Below the pieces are notes generated by a model. That model had not been told where the DNA came from and ran no database searches. It saw only the letters and a list, made by a program, of their open reading frames with translations. DNA of 64,000 nt from SW132 sp038150125. GTDB taxonomy: Bacteria; Bacteroidota; Rhodothermia; Balneolales; Balneolaceae. Numbering within the stretch: position 1 is the stretch's first letter; every line of letters begins with the position of its first letter. Positions 37,001 through 47,000 of this stretch are shown here, in pieces. A program made the translations under genes and the position numbers. Where the stretch lies: assembly GCF_038150125.1 (NCBI RefSeq), contig NZ_JBBVMF010000019.1, forward strand, positions 1 to 64,000. The letters run 5' to 3'.

Positions 37001-37172
37001 TTACATTCTGATAGTTCACCGATACCGCCAGCACTGGGATGTTGAATGCAGGCATCAGCGTCACTTTAAGGTTGGCAAGTGCGAACAGTCCGAACCCAAT
37101 CACAATCAGTGACATCATGAACACCGTGACCGGGCGTTTCAGAATTTTTTCGGTAAGCGTGATTTTTTTCAT
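34059..37172 (-). CDS. RND efflux permease (HAE1/AcrB-like), second of a pair
   Basis: 1037 residues: N-terminal membrane helix, two large periplasmic loops and twelve predicted helices. TM4 reads GLLVDNSIVV (near residue 400): the first of the two proton-relay Asp residues is kept and the second is Asn, common in this subfamily. Gly-rich loop GGGGIPTGRGWGGSG (about 650) is characteristic of the second porter loop in such Bacteroidota proteins. It follows the first permease by 10 bases, so one operon MFP-RND-RND. Two different permeases with one adaptor suggest a heteromeric pump like MdtBC. Substrate unknown. Confidence 0.93.
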   Translation of the reverse strand: MKKITLTEKILKRPVTVFMMSLIVIGFGLFALANLKVTLMPAFNIPVLAVSVNYQNVNPEDMSRLVVEPIEGAIMGVEGIESLESNVRQGGAFIILRMDPNSNIQQSEMKIREAMDRIRQQLPAEANEPVIFQFDPDRSPIIELSIESRSMGLDELRQLSIDFVEPRLERIPGVAAADTQGGLERNFFVTLDPDALARSRVLPNEVVSAIQSNNVNRPIGSLVSDRVSYSIRAEAIYKSIDEIRSTVIKISESGVPIRVSDVATVENTYADIESLEEVNGQNSVKIEIQKQSDANTLDVAKAVLDQMESFRSSLPGGVNMQVLSNEGEFIQDSVSNLSQSALIALVVVILILLLFMGGWRIAFVVAMSIPVSLTATFAAMYFLDISLNIISITGLALAIGLLVDNSIVVSESIANKLESGQKRMQAALEGTNEVTGALLGSTLTTLAVFVPILAVSGVTGTVTRDLALTISIAITSSFIASIILIPVLASLILKREEFNRKSMMFKAINALEQNYGRILIWILDKKWTVLVFVVGIILGSVYLFTAIPSEFFPENDSGEYRVRVTFPAGNELYNTATELREYTDRLLELEEVQTVITSIGRQRWSRESNLGEMKVLLTDQSERTRTTQDMVALTQEMLDSPEVDLEVEASGGGGIPTGRGWGGSGIRLTLIGPDVETLQEYSVRIEDRLTEEENVTSVTTNRNRPTPELHYVLDRQRISRIGVSAGEVANAFGTQARGSRAGFFREEGREIPIQVRNDRDRFQNREDLFALDVLQTDDVRIPILAVGDFQLHQGLSRISRRDREVYIDLTVNVRGNANEYKENIQSILTEEIVLPDGFRYDFTGSTSDIDQSQTEMMFAFLFSLLLTYMVMASLFENLRDPFIIMMTVPLAFFGSLVFLFITGTPLSVPAYIGIVILVGIVVNNGIVLVDYIHFYTGKTASTERAYLVAFLQACKRRMRPILLTALTTIFSMIPLALEIGAGSATWSPLARSVIGGLTFATILTLFVIPAIVVGISEDRYEMVKSSIGEFDKMKASK

Positions 37173-37182
37173 AGCGATGGGG

Positions 37183-40100
37183 TTACGAATCTTGGTTTTT
37201 CAGGGGATCTTCTTTGTGGACAGCGTTGAATCCGAATCCTTCAACCCAGCTGTTAACGATATAATACATGCATGGAACCGCAAAAAGCATCAAAAAGGTA
37301 CTCATAGTCAGCCCGCCAATAACGGTTCGGGCCATCGGGCTCCACGTTTCAGACCCTGCTCCGATCTGCAGCGCCAGCGGAACCATCGCCAGGATTGTAG
37401 TGAGTGCGGTCATCAGGATTGGCCGCAATCTGCGTGTTGCCCCATTTGCAATTGCATCCAGCCGCTCATGCCCGCGAGCCTGGAGTATTTTAATGTAGTC
37501 AATCATTACGATCCCGTTGTTCACCACAATACCGGTCAGAAGAACCAGGCCAACCATGGCTGTAACGCTCACCGGGGTTGATGTAATCCATAACATCAGC
37601 AGTACTCCTGTAAGCGCAAGCGGAATAGTGACGATAATAATCAGCGGTTCCACAAGGCTTTCAAACTGAGAAGCCATTACCATATAGGTAAGAATACCGG
37701 CAATCAGGAATGCGATGAGCAGATACTGGAATGATTCTCTTTGATCCTCCGCCGAGCCGGCCACTTCGTACCTGTATCCTTCAGGCCAGTTAATCTCGTC
37801 GAGTACGCTGCGAGCCCGCTCAGTTGCGGTTTGAAGATCAAGCCCGGCAAGGTCAGCTTCTATTTCAAGCATCCGTTCCTGGTTGATGCGAAGTATGCTC
37901 GACGGACCGGTAAACCGTTCAATACGCGCCAGGTTATCCAGCGGCATCCATGTGCCGGCGGCCGTCTGAATCTGTATTTCTTCCAGTTCATCAGAAGCCG
38001 ACCTGTCCCTGGGGCTTAGCTGTACCAGCACCTCAAATTCTACTCCCTGATCTACGAATGTTGTTGCCACATCGCCCCGGACAGCATTACTGACGGCCGT
38101 TGCTACCTGGGAGGTATTCAGGCCTGCCCGCGAGATACGCTCGCGATCCATCTCAATCCTGAGCTCCGGGCGTCCCTGATCGGCAGTACTGAAAACGCTT
38201 GCAATCCCCTCCGTTTCACGCAGGCCATTCGTGGCATAAGAAGCCAATTTCTGCCTAACATCAGGATCATACCCGTAAATTTGAACAATCAAACCGGTTT
38301 CGCCATCGGGGCTCAGCGGATCTTCTCTTACTTCTTTAATATTGGCCCCGGGAATAGCCTGCATAGATTCAAGAAGCGATGAGGTAATTTCAAACTGCCC
38401 TCGCTCCCGCTCATCCACCGGTACCAGCTCCACGCGAACAACACCCTGATTTCCACCTGGATTATCGGCACCTTCAATCCCGGTTTTGTCGCCGTAGTCT
38501 GATACAATCAGGCGGGCTTCAGGAACCTCATTTCTGATCACATTTTCCATCTGGACGATCGTTCGCTGAAGCTCAAATAAATTAACACCCGGCTCACGCT
38601 GAACCTCCAAAACAATTTTATTCTCATCTACTTCGGGAAAGAACTCGCCGCCAAGTAACATGTAGATGGGCAACGAGGCTATCAGCAGAATAAAAGATGA
38701 AACGACCACCAGCCCGCTTTTTTCGAGTGATTTACTCACTGCCTTGTTGTAGGATTTTTCCAGCCGGTCGAGCTGACGTGTTAAAAAAGGCTCCACATGA
38801 TTTGAGAATAGATGTGAAACTTTTTCATTCAGCCATCCAAAAATGAAAATCAATGGATAAAGCGGAATGACAACCAAATAGACCGGTATTGACAGAAATA
38901 TATTTCTAACGGATCGACGGCTCCAATCGACCAGTTTTTTAAAGGTTGATCGGTCATCCGGTTCTTCAAGATCTTTCTGAAACAGTTTGGAGCTCATTAC
39001 CGGTATGATGGTAAGAGCCACCAGTACCGATACAATCAATGCAAACGATATCGTTAGGGCGAGATCTCTGAATAGCAACCCTGCAATTCCGGGTACGAAA
39101 AGCACCGGAAGAAAGACCACAAGTGTTGTAAGCGTACTGACGATAATAGGCGTAGATACTTCCTGGGCACCATTTACAGACGAGCTCGGCCCGTCAGCGC
39201 CATCTTCCTTAAACCTGAAAATATTTTCCAACACGACTACTGCATTATCCACCACCAACCCCACGGCAAGAGTTAATCCTGACAGCGATATTATATTCAG
39301 GCTGACATCAGCCCAGCTCATAATACTGAACGTGGTGATAATTGATACCGGGATGGAAATGGCTACAATCAGAGACGACCGGCCACTGCGAAGAAACACC
39401 AGCAGCATCAGCATCACGAGAACGATGGCCTGGATTGCTGTAATGACCAGATTGCTGATGGACATCTCAATAAAGTCGGCGCGGTTGGTAAGAATATTGA
39501 GTTCTACGCCAGCCGGCAAAATCGTTCTCAGGTCGTCAAGTGAGGCCGTCACACCGCCCGCTGCCGTCACAATATTGCTATCGCTCTGTTTGTATACATT
39601 GATAATCACGCCGTCATTTCCCTGGACACGAACATTTCCAATCGGCTGTGATATGCCGTCTTCAACGGTTGCTATATCTTTGAGATACACGGGATTTCCA
39701 TCTTTCACGGCCGCAATACTGTTTCGTATCTCTTCCACATTTGTAAATTCGCCGATCGTCCGCAAGGAATACGATGTTTCCCCTTCAGACAGTTCACCGG
39801 CCGGCACCTGTACATTTTCTTGACGAAGTCGACTTGCAACCGCTCCAATATCAATATCGTACATCCGCATCTGTGCATTGCTGAGCTGTACGTTAATTTG
39901 CCGGGTCAAACCACCTGCAGTTGCAGCTGAGGCAACACCGGGAATTCGTTCAAGCCGCTGTTCAAGCTGCTGCGTTGAAACCGTTCGAAGCTCCCGCGGA
40001 CTTCTTGTATCTGATGTTAGCGTAAGGACAATGATCGGTTCATCATTAGGATCATAAGAAAACACGACGGGCTGTTCGGCATCCTGGGGCAAGCCTCTGC

Positions 40101-40449
40101 GAATTTGATCGAGACGTTTCCGCACTTCCGTTTCTGCAAAAAAGAGATCGGTTCCCCAGCTGAAATTCAGCCTCACGACCGAGGACCCCTGGCTGGAAAT
40201 AGAGCGGACACGTTCAATACCCGAAATACTACCCACTGATTCTTCAATCGGCCGTGTGATCAGCGTCTCCATATCTTCCGGGGCTACACCTTCGTAAGTT
40301 GTGTATACTGTAATGGTTGGAAAGGACACATCGGGATAGAGATTCAGCCTCAGATTAGACAGGCCAAACAGCCCAAATCCGATCAGGATAAGGCTGATCA
40401 TCAAAGATGTGACCGGGCGGTTAACTGCAATTTTTGAGAGATTCTTCAT
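37183..40449 (-). CDS. RND efflux permease (HAE1/AcrB-like), first of a pair
   Basis: 1088 residues from the ATG ending at 40449 (MKNLSKIAVNRPVTS). A longer frame to 40530 would overlap the adaptor gene and lacks the family start. The first-loop and TM4 motif is GLVVDNAVVVLENI, again Asp-Asn. An extra segment of about 65 residues (around 501-568), hydrophobic in the middle (SIPVYLVVIPLYPLIFIFGW), is inserted in the central cytoplasmic link between halves; this is known in some Bacteroidota RND proteins. The start is four bases past the adaptor's stop. Confidence 0.93.
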   Translation of the reverse strand: MKNLSKIAVNRPVTSLMISLILIGFGLFGLSNLRLNLYPDVSFPTITVYTTYEGVAPEDMETLITRPIEESVGSISGIERVRSISSQGSSVVRLNFSWGTDLFFAETEVRKRLDQIRRGLPQDAEQPVVFSYDPNDEPIIVLTLTSDTRSPRELRTVSTQQLEQRLERIPGVASAATAGGLTRQINVQLSNAQMRMYDIDIGAVASRLRQENVQVPAGELSEGETSYSLRTIGEFTNVEEIRNSIAAVKDGNPVYLKDIATVEDGISQPIGNVRVQGNDGVIINVYKQSDSNIVTAAGGVTASLDDLRTILPAGVELNILTNRADFIEMSISNLVITAIQAIVLVMLMLLVFLRSGRSSLIVAISIPVSIITTFSIMSWADVSLNIISLSGLTLAVGLVVDNAVVVLENIFRFKEDGADGPSSSVNGAQEVSTPIIVSTLTTLVVFLPVLFVPGIAGLLFRDLALTISFALIVSVLVALTIIPVMSSKLFQKDLEEPDDRSTFKKLVDWSRRSVRNIFLSIPVYLVVIPLYPLIFIFGWLNEKVSHLFSNHVEPFLTRQLDRLEKSYNKAVSKSLEKSGLVVVSSFILLIASLPIYMLLGGEFFPEVDENKIVLEVQREPGVNLFELQRTIVQMENVIRNEVPEARLIVSDYGDKTGIEGADNPGGNQGVVRVELVPVDERERGQFEITSSLLESMQAIPGANIKEVREDPLSPDGETGLIVQIYGYDPDVRQKLASYATNGLRETEGIASVFSTADQGRPELRIEMDRERISRAGLNTSQVATAVSNAVRGDVATTFVDQGVEFEVLVQLSPRDRSASDELEEIQIQTAAGTWMPLDNLARIERFTGPSSILRINQERMLEIEADLAGLDLQTATERARSVLDEINWPEGYRYEVAGSAEDQRESFQYLLIAFLIAGILTYMVMASQFESLVEPLIIIVTIPLALTGVLLMLWITSTPVSVTAMVGLVLLTGIVVNNGIVMIDYIKILQARGHERLDAIANGATRRLRPILMTALTTILAMVPLALQIGAGSETWSPMARTVIGGLTMSTFLMLFAVPCMYYIVNSWVEGFGFNAVHKEDPLKNQDS

Positions 40450-40453
40450 TGTA

Positions 40454-41737
40454 TTAGTTGCTACCGGTTGATTCTGCACCTGAGTTACTGCCGCTTCCCT
40501 GTCCGGATTCTGCTCCGGCATTATCACCACTGCCTGCTCCCTCAGCCGGCTCCATCACATCAATTGTGCCGCCGCGACCGGGTGATGGTGATTCCTGGCC
40601 GGCAACACGAATTCGCGCTCCATCCTGAAGGCCCGACTGCCCGGTAACAATGATGTTTTGCCCTTCCTCAAGCCCTTCCAGAATTTCAACACGCTCTCCT
40701 TGTTCAAGGCCGAGTGTTAAGTTCTGTCGCACGGCAATTGTATCACCCTGGGCAACAAAAACTGAGTAGTTTCTGCGAAGCTCAACTGTATTTGTCTCAG
40801 GCTCTATGTACGTTTCTACGTTTTCAATCATTGCCGTTCTCGGGATCACAACCGTATTCTCTCTTGTTTCTAGCGTAATCCGGGATTCGGCAAGTACGCC
40901 TTGTCTTACTCGGGGTGTCACATCAACAAGACTCACAACAACTTCGCCGAGACCCGTTTCAGCATTAAGCTGAGGGCTGATTCGTGAAACCACGCCTCTT
41001 GCAATGGATTCACGAGTGTTACTCATTTGCAGATCTACGGGCAAACCAACAGAAACGGCATCCCAATCGTCCATTGGCAGAAACAGACGGGTTTCATATC
41101 CCACGAGATTAGCAATTGTAAAGGCAACGGTACCGGTTGTGGCAACGTCCCCCTCATCGATTTCACGGCTTAAAATAACACCGTTTACCGGGCTTCTGAG
41201 CACTGTATTTTCAAGATCTTCACGGGTGTTGGTCAGTGAAGCCTCAGACGCTTCCAACTGTGCGCGTGCCGTATTATAGGTAGCACGTGCCTGATCAAAT
41301 TCAAGATTACTGATGGCGCCGGACTCAAAGAGCTGCTGCTGGCGGTTGTACTGAATGCTGTCTCGCACGAAGGCTACCCGGCTTTGCCTCATTTGTGCCT
41401 GTGCCTGCTCGTATGCATCGCGAAAGGGAAGTTCATAAATTTTAGCTAACCGCTCTCCTGCACTAACCGTATCGCCCAAGTCAGCGTAAATTTCAGTCAC
41501 TCGATTGCTGACCTGTGGGTTGAGGTCAACAACTGCCTGTGATCTGATGGTGCCAAATGATCGGATTTGATCTGATATTGACGACTCCTGAACGTTCAGT
41601 ACCTCCACGCTGGTTGCCTGGCCTCCTCTCTGACCGAATCCGCGGCCGTTATTTTCTTCTTCTGTGTCGAAACCGCAGCCGGTCATTATAGTAGCTGTGA
41701 TGAATGCTATGGCACTAAGTATTGCTATTTTTTTCAA
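40454..41737 (-). CDS. RND periplasmic adaptor (MFP), lipoprotein
   Basis: 427 residues, lipobox IMTGC (Cys21). HlyD/AcrA-type order: barrel-sandwich half (VSNRVTEIYADLGDTVSAGE), a helical hairpin (about 105-175), second sandwich half (VLRSPVNGVILSREIDEGD), beta-barrel and membrane-proximal domain. The Gly/Ser-rich C-terminal tail (about 395-427) is probably disordered. First gene of the three-gene efflux operon; links permeases to an outer-membrane channel that must be encoded elsewhere. Confidence 0.92.
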   Translation of the reverse strand: MKKIAILSAIAFITATIMTGCGFDTEEENNGRGFGQRGGQATSVEVLNVQESSISDQIRSFGTIRSQAVVDLNPQVSNRVTEIYADLGDTVSAGERLAKIYELPFRDAYEQAQAQMRQSRVAFVRDSIQYNRQQQLFESGAISNLEFDQARATYNTARAQLEASEASLTNTREDLENTVLRSPVNGVILSREIDEGDVATTGTVAFTIANLVGYETRLFLPMDDWDAVSVGLPVDLQMSNTRESIARGVVSRISPQLNAETGLGEVVVSLVDVTPRVRQGVLAESRITLETRENTVVIPRTAMIENVETYIEPETNTVELRRNYSVFVAQGDTIAVRQNLTLGLEQGERVEILEGLEEGQNIIVTGQSGLQDGARIRVAGQESPSPGRGGTIDVMEPAEGAGSGDNAGAESGQGSGSNSGAESTGSN

Positions 41738-41964
41738 TGGATTGATAATGCGTTGCTGTGAATGAGTATGTGATTAAAAATGTAGGGACTTCTATCGTGT
41801 GATCAACACCATTGTTACATCATTTAATTTCTGATTACCCAATTTTGCAGGTTTTTTATAAGCTTTTACAAGATAGGGGCTCACGGAAGCTTCATAAATT
41901 TTTACCCCTGTTGCAATTCATTTGAGAGTAGCTACCGCGCAGGGTTCAGGGTTCAGGGCACCTA

Positions 41965-42015
41965 CATACAGGACCTCTAAGCGTGCGAACGGAGTGAGCT
42001 CCTTGAAGCGTCCGG
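41965..42015. repeat. inverted relative of the REP family
   Basis: ACCTCTAAGCGTGCGAACGG, then AGTGAGCTCCTTGAAGCGTC: the reverse complement resembles the REP-like element at 44003 (GGAGCTCTCTCCGTTCGCAC). A near-identical copy is at 43775-43822. Lies upstream of the MFP operon, in 41738-42418 which has no gene. Confidence 0.55.
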
Positions 42016-42024
42016 TGTTGGTGA

Positions 42025-42072
42025 TTCGTTTATTCGTTTATTCGTTTATTCGTTTATTCGTTTATTCGTTTA
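42025..42072. repeat. 8-bp tandem repeat, six copies of TTCGTTTA
   Basis: Six uninterrupted copies, a simple slippage-prone repeat in non-coding DNA upstream of the MFP gene's promoter region. Confidence 0.85.
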
Positions 42073-42289
42073 AAAGTTGGTTCAAAATTGTCAAAGTCCA
42101 AATTAATGTAGCGATACTTAAGATTTTCGATTGTTCATTTGTAAACTTACCAATTTCGCCCCAATCGAACTCCCATCCCAAGAGGGGACAGAAGCAGCCG
42201 CGTACAGCGGACCTTCAGGGGTGGGTCCGTGTGGTGCGAGGCTATGGACTCATATCTCACACATTAAATCTAATATCTCAATAAAATTG

Positions 42290-42316
42290 GAGATCCCGGA
42301 TCGAGTCCGGGATGAC
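42290..42316. repeat. REP-like palindrome (ATCCCGG...CCGGGAT)
   Basis: Second copy of the element at 5421, with arms identical and loop different (ATCGAGT here). Confidence 0.6.
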
Positions 42317-42335
42317 TTCTAATTTAGGCCCGCGG

Positions 42336-42365
42336 CTCAGGACTCAGGACTCAGGACTCAGGACT
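42336..42365. repeat. period-7 tandem repeat, four copies of CTCAGGA
   Basis: The cleanest of the heptamer tracts; four identical units plus two bases. Confidence 0.8.
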
Positions 42366-42372
42366 AAAAACC

Positions 42373-42418
42373 CGCAACTCTGCCAGGAGCTCTCTGCGTT
42401 CGCACTCTTGCAGGTTGC
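42373..42418. repeat. REP-like element flush with the propeller stop
   Basis: GCAACTCTGCCAGGAGCTCT...CTCTTGCAGGTTGC, clearly related to types A and B around the RAYT. It ends at 42418, and the TGA stop of the minus-strand propeller gene is 42419-42421. Confidence 0.75.
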
Positions 42419-43645
42419 TCAAATCTCAAACCCATAACGCACCACTCGCCGTATTCCTGTCTCCTCATCCGTCTCACGCGTATACATCTTGCCGTTTTTA
42501 ATTGTCACAATCGGCTCACCCCGGGGCCATTCAAATTTAGTTATTAGCTCGCCGGTCTCTTCAAGAACCCACCATTCAAATACAGATAAATCATCAACAA
42601 TAGTCGCAATCCAAAGTCGGCCCTCAACATCTACAAGCATGTTATCCATTGCCGGCCAGGTATCGGGTACCTCATTTTGACTGACTAAATCAGCAAGAAA
42701 AGATGTACCCTGAGAATTGATTGCATCCTCCTTAGTCATCTCCAAATGATTAAACGGATGGTAAAAAGCACTTAAGTAATCCCCTTCAGAGTTGTACTTT
42801 TTGATCAATAATTGATCTGACAGCGCTGAGTAGATATATCCATCCTCGGATACAGTGACTATAGGTTTTGTAAATATCTGAGGCCTCGGTGATGCCCGGG
42901 AATAAGGCCCTTGAAATTGAAAGTCCTCCGGCGCTTTCCCTGTAATTTCATACATTGGTACAGGCTCCGTGATTGGTTTGATAAGTCTACCATCATCTCC
43001 CATCGTGTAAAAGAAAATCAGTCTGTCATCTTTGAGTTCACCAGCTTTATCCGCAAAAGTCCTTATAAATCTGGTCATTCTAATCAAGAATCTCTTCTCA
43101 TTAATAATTAAGGTTTGATTCATTTGTGCATCAGCAAGTTCATCAAAACTACCTTTATTTGTTGGATTTAAGTTGATTGTGTGTATCAACTCGAAATCGT
43201 CAGTAGTATGGAGATTCGCCCTTGCTTTCATCCCATCCATTAAGAATAGTTGATCAGATTTTATAACCGGAAAGGGGCCAAATGTATACTCACCAGGCCC
43301 ATTTCCGCTTCTGCCAATTGATGCAAGATATGATCCATCAGATTCAAATATATTGAGCGTGTTTTGTTGATGATCGTTGATGTAAACTCTCCCTGAACGA
43401 TCAACATCAAATCCACCCAGTCCGCCAAACGTTAGTTCAGGAGTGTCGCCGAATGAGCGTTCGCGCTCGAACCGTATATCAGCTTTCGCTTCCATACCGG
43501 ATGGATAAATGGTAAGATTTTCAATTTCATCCAGGCCTGCCGGTAAATCTATGGGCCTTTCGGACGTGCTTTCGGTACAAGATGTAAGGATTATGGTTAT
43601 GACTAACATGCTGCAACAGGTTACAATGAAACAGGGTTTTCTCAT
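42419..43645 (-). CDS. 6-bladed beta-propeller lipoprotein
   Basis: 408 residues with lipobox IILTSC (about Cys23). Matches the 6-bladed beta-propeller (NHL/DUF4934-like) proteins common in Bacteroidota: LGGFDVDRSGRVYINDHQQN, SIGRSGNGPGEYTFG and similar repeats. No catalytic motif. It lies between two RND operons but on its own, with REP-like repeats at its 3' end and more repeats upstream. Function unknown. Confidence 0.8.
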   Translation of the reverse strand: MRKPCFIVTCCSMLVITIILTSCTESTSERPIDLPAGLDEIENLTIYPSGMEAKADIRFERERSFGDTPELTFGGLGGFDVDRSGRVYINDHQQNTLNIFESDGSYLASIGRSGNGPGEYTFGPFPVIKSDQLFLMDGMKARANLHTTDDFELIHTINLNPTNKGSFDELADAQMNQTLIINEKRFLIRMTRFIRTFADKAGELKDDRLIFFYTMGDDGRLIKPITEPVPMYEITGKAPEDFQFQGPYSRASPRPQIFTKPIVTVSEDGYIYSALSDQLLIKKYNSEGDYLSAFYHPFNHLEMTKEDAINSQGTSFLADLVSQNEVPDTWPAMDNMLVDVEGRLWIATIVDDLSVFEWWVLEETGELITKFEWPRGEPIVTIKNGKMYTRETDEETGIRRVVRYGFEI

Positions 43646-43774
43646 GTTTTCCTCTTCTGTTTTTTAGTGTTGACTTAGTGTATCCGAACGGCTTGATTTG
43701 GTTTTTTCAATACTCTTAAAGAGTAAGATTGTTGGTTCAGGGTGCAAGGCGCAAGGTTCAGGGCTCCGAACCCA

Positions 43775-43822
43775 GGACCTCCAAGCGTGAGAACGGAGTG
43801 AGCTCCTTGAAGCGTCCGGTTC
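43775..43822. repeat. inverted relative of the REP family, second copy
   Basis: ACCTCCAAGCGTGAGAACGG, then AGTGAGCTCCTTGAAGCGTC. Differs from 41965-42015 at a few bases. Confidence 0.55.
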
Positions 43823-43934
43823 ATGGTACATATCTCACATTTCGACATCTCAAATCTCAAAAAATTGGGAGATCCCGGATCATCTGCAGAATTCCTAAGG
43901 AAATGTCCAGGTTGGCATGTTGTCCAAATCTGCG

Positions 43935-43997
43935 ACACTTGCTCATTTCTCAATACTCATGACTCAATACTCCCGACTCACTACTCATGACTCTTAA
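43935..43997. repeat. period-7 tandem repeat (CTCATGA/CTCAATA/CTCCCGA...)
   Basis: Consecutive heptamers share CTC at the start and A at the end with variable centres. The tract sits in 43646-44055, which has no gene. Confidence 0.6.
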
Positions 43998-44002
43998 AAA
44001 CC

Positions 44003-44048
44003 CGCAACTCTTCAAGGAGCTCTCTCCGTTCGCACGCTTGCAGGTTGC
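44003..44048. repeat. REP-like element next to an RND stop
   Basis: GCAACTCTTCAAGGAGCTCT...ACGCTTGCAGGTTGC, seven bases from the permease stop codon at 44056. The gap is a period-7 tract (CTCATGA). Confidence 0.7.
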
Positions 44049-44055
44049 TCATGAC

Positions 44056-47000
44056 TCACGACTCAATACTCAAATCTCCATCTACCTTCTCCCACACACC
44101 CATCAACAAAATAATCAACATGAGACTAACGCCCAGGCCCCAAATTACGACAGTGGCCAGGTCATTCCAGAACTCATTCGTACCGATGACAACCAGCGGA
44201 ATTAGTCCGCCGATGGTGGTCAGGGATGTGATAATGACGGCGCGCATTTTATTGCGGTAGACCTGTACCCAGCTTCTGAGGCCGTGGATACCGCGCGACC
44301 GGCAGCGCTGTTTTTCGTGGATCAGCAAAATAGAGTTGTTCACCACCACACCCACAGTGAGCAGTGTTCCGGCTATGGCGCCCTGGTCAAAGTTGATGTC
44401 GTGGTAGAGCGCACCGGCCATCACCCCGAGAAAGCTGAGGGGAATGGCAAGCAGGACCACAAGCGGATCGCCCCAGCTCTCGAGTAGTGCGGACACGATC
44501 ATCCACACGCTCAGAATGGTCAAAAACAGGAGCAGCAGATAGTTCTGGACCTGTTCATCCTGCCCCCAGGTGAAAAATCCGCCGCCAAATTCAATAGATG
44601 CGCCAACCGGTACGGGTACTTCATCAAGAACCGACTCGATATAGTTTGTAGCCAGGCGCGGCGGCCCCAGGAAGTCGACCGAAACGGTCCGCTGGTAGGA
44701 TTGATCCTCGCGTATGATCTGGGACAGTGTCTTCTCGCGGGTGAGGTCAGCGATGTCCTCCATGGTAAAAAAGGTGCCGTCACTTCGGCGCGATCGGTTC
44801 AGAAAATCTTCTTCATAATTGGTTTGAACCTGGCCCAGCCCCATCAGGTAGAACCGCTCGCCGTTCATATCCACCCGGCTCCGAATGTTGGTAGGGTTGG
44901 CATCAAGCTGGATGGCATCCAAAACCGCCCGGCGATCGAGCTCTTTGAGCGAGAGCTTTTCATCATCCAGGCTCAGCACATACTGAAACATATCGCTGCT
45001 TCTCCACCCGGCATTGTGAATATCTACCTCCTGAACGCGCGGATTCCGCTTCATACGGGCGGCGATATCTTCGGCCAGCAGCAGCAGTTCATCATAAGAG
45101 AACCCGCGCAGACTAATTCTACGGCCCGATGAGCTCCCGCCAAACCCGGTACTGAATCCATCACCAAGCCCTCCTACCGAAATTCCTGAGTTACCAATTT
45201 TAGTGGCCAAGAAGATGGCTTCCCCATAGAAATTGTATGGTTCCGTTTCGAACAGATACTCATCCTTGATGTAAAACCGTAACTGGGCACCTGAGTACTC
45301 TGAGACCGTGGTTTCATAATAATCGAACGCATGGGCATAAGGAAGTACAGTCTGCTCAAAACTCCGGGCCATCTTGTTGATCTCCTCCATCGGCGTGCCC
45401 TGCGGCGTTCGGATGCTCACGTAAATACTCTGCTGCTCGCCACGTCCCCACGGCGTGCCAAAGTAAGTTTCGTTGAAAAACTTGTAGGTAAGCCCGCCAA
45501 TCAAGGGATCAATATCGCTGCGGTTATCGAAATATGCCTGGGTGAATTCAGGCCACGAGATATCTTCCCAGTCCGGCTCCTCGATGGCAAAGAGCGGAAT
45601 TCCAAATGCAGCGATCAGAATTATATACAACACGTGTCTAGCGCGATTGCGATAGTAAAAGAGGCGAACCAGCATACGATTCAGGGCCCGGCTGAGACGT
45701 TTCTTGAGCTTTTTTTCAGATTTCATCTGGTCAGACGGCACCAGCCAGATGAGTGAATAGGGAATCCACGTAAGGGCCACGATGACGGAAGAGACGAGTG
45801 TGAACGTAAGTGCAACGGCCAGCGGAACAAGGAAAAGCTGCAGCTCTTCCATCGCAAAAAAGAGAGGGATGAAAATACCAACGGTAGTAAGCGTGCTTCC
45901 AAACACCGGTACAAATGTGTTCGGCAGCTCTTGCTTGATGTAGTCAAGACGGTCGCTTCGGTTTGATGGGAGCTTAGGGTTGATCTGTTCAAACACAACC
46001 ACGGCGTTGTCGATAATCATCCCGAGCGCTACAGTGAGGCCGGCGAGCGTGAGTACGTTAAGAGTAAAGTTCATGAAGAAGAGCACGCCCACGCTCATCA
46101 TGATAGAGAAAACCACGCTTCCGAGAATCACAAATGGTGCCCGCAGACGGCGAATAAACAGAAGCAGAATCACAAAGACTGAGAGAAGGCTGAAAAACGA
46201 CTGGTACTGCAGGTCGCCAAACTGGCGGCGAAGATCTTCGGTGGAGTCGCGCTCAAGCTGAAGCCTCACATCGCCGGGAAGCAGGTTTTGGATTGCCTCC
46301 ATTTCGGTGCGGATTTGCTCGCCGAGACGAATAGCGTCGGACCCGCTTTCACGTACAAAGGTCATGCTGAGAGCGGGATTTCCGTTCAGTCGCTTCAGGC
46401 TTTTGACCGGGTAATCCTCGATGGTAACATCCGCCAGCTCATCGAGCCGAACCTGACGATTGCTTTCGGGAAGACCAATACGCATCGCTCGAATATCCTC
46501 AACTGACTCAAAGGAGGGTGGAATCAGCATGCTCACCCGCGAGCCGCTTCGCTCAATAAAGCCGCTTGACTGCCAGTTCAGTTTCTGGCTGATCTCCGTC
46601 AGAATCACGTTCGACTCCAAACGGTATCGTTCCAGGCTGTTGGAATTGAAGCGGACGGTGAGCGCCGGGTCTTCAGCTCCCTGAATTTCGATATCCGCCA
46701 GACCGGGAAACCCAAGCAGGCGGAGGCGAATTTGCTCTTCCGCTATCCTGTAAAGCTCTCGTTTGCTGCGATCCCCGCTGATGGAGTACCCCATGAACGT
46801 CTCCTGCTCCTGCAGCTCCTGGGGGATCGACCGGTTAATGCTTGGCCGACGGACCTGTGGCGGCATCTCGTCGGTGAGGCCGTAAAGATATTCCTGAAGC
46901 TCGAGAATCCGGTACTCCACCGGCGTCTCTTTTTCAAACGTAATTGTGACCCGAGACCGCCCCTCGGTCGACACGGAACGAATTCGATCCACGTTCCGAA

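Noticed and set aside
38987..39823. 278-codon Thr/Ser-rich frame antisense to an RND permease
   Set aside because: Composition follows from the complementary codons of membrane helices; not a gene.
42025..42072. CRISPR or regulatory iteron array
   Set aside because: Simple octamer tandem without spacers and without a replication gene nearby.
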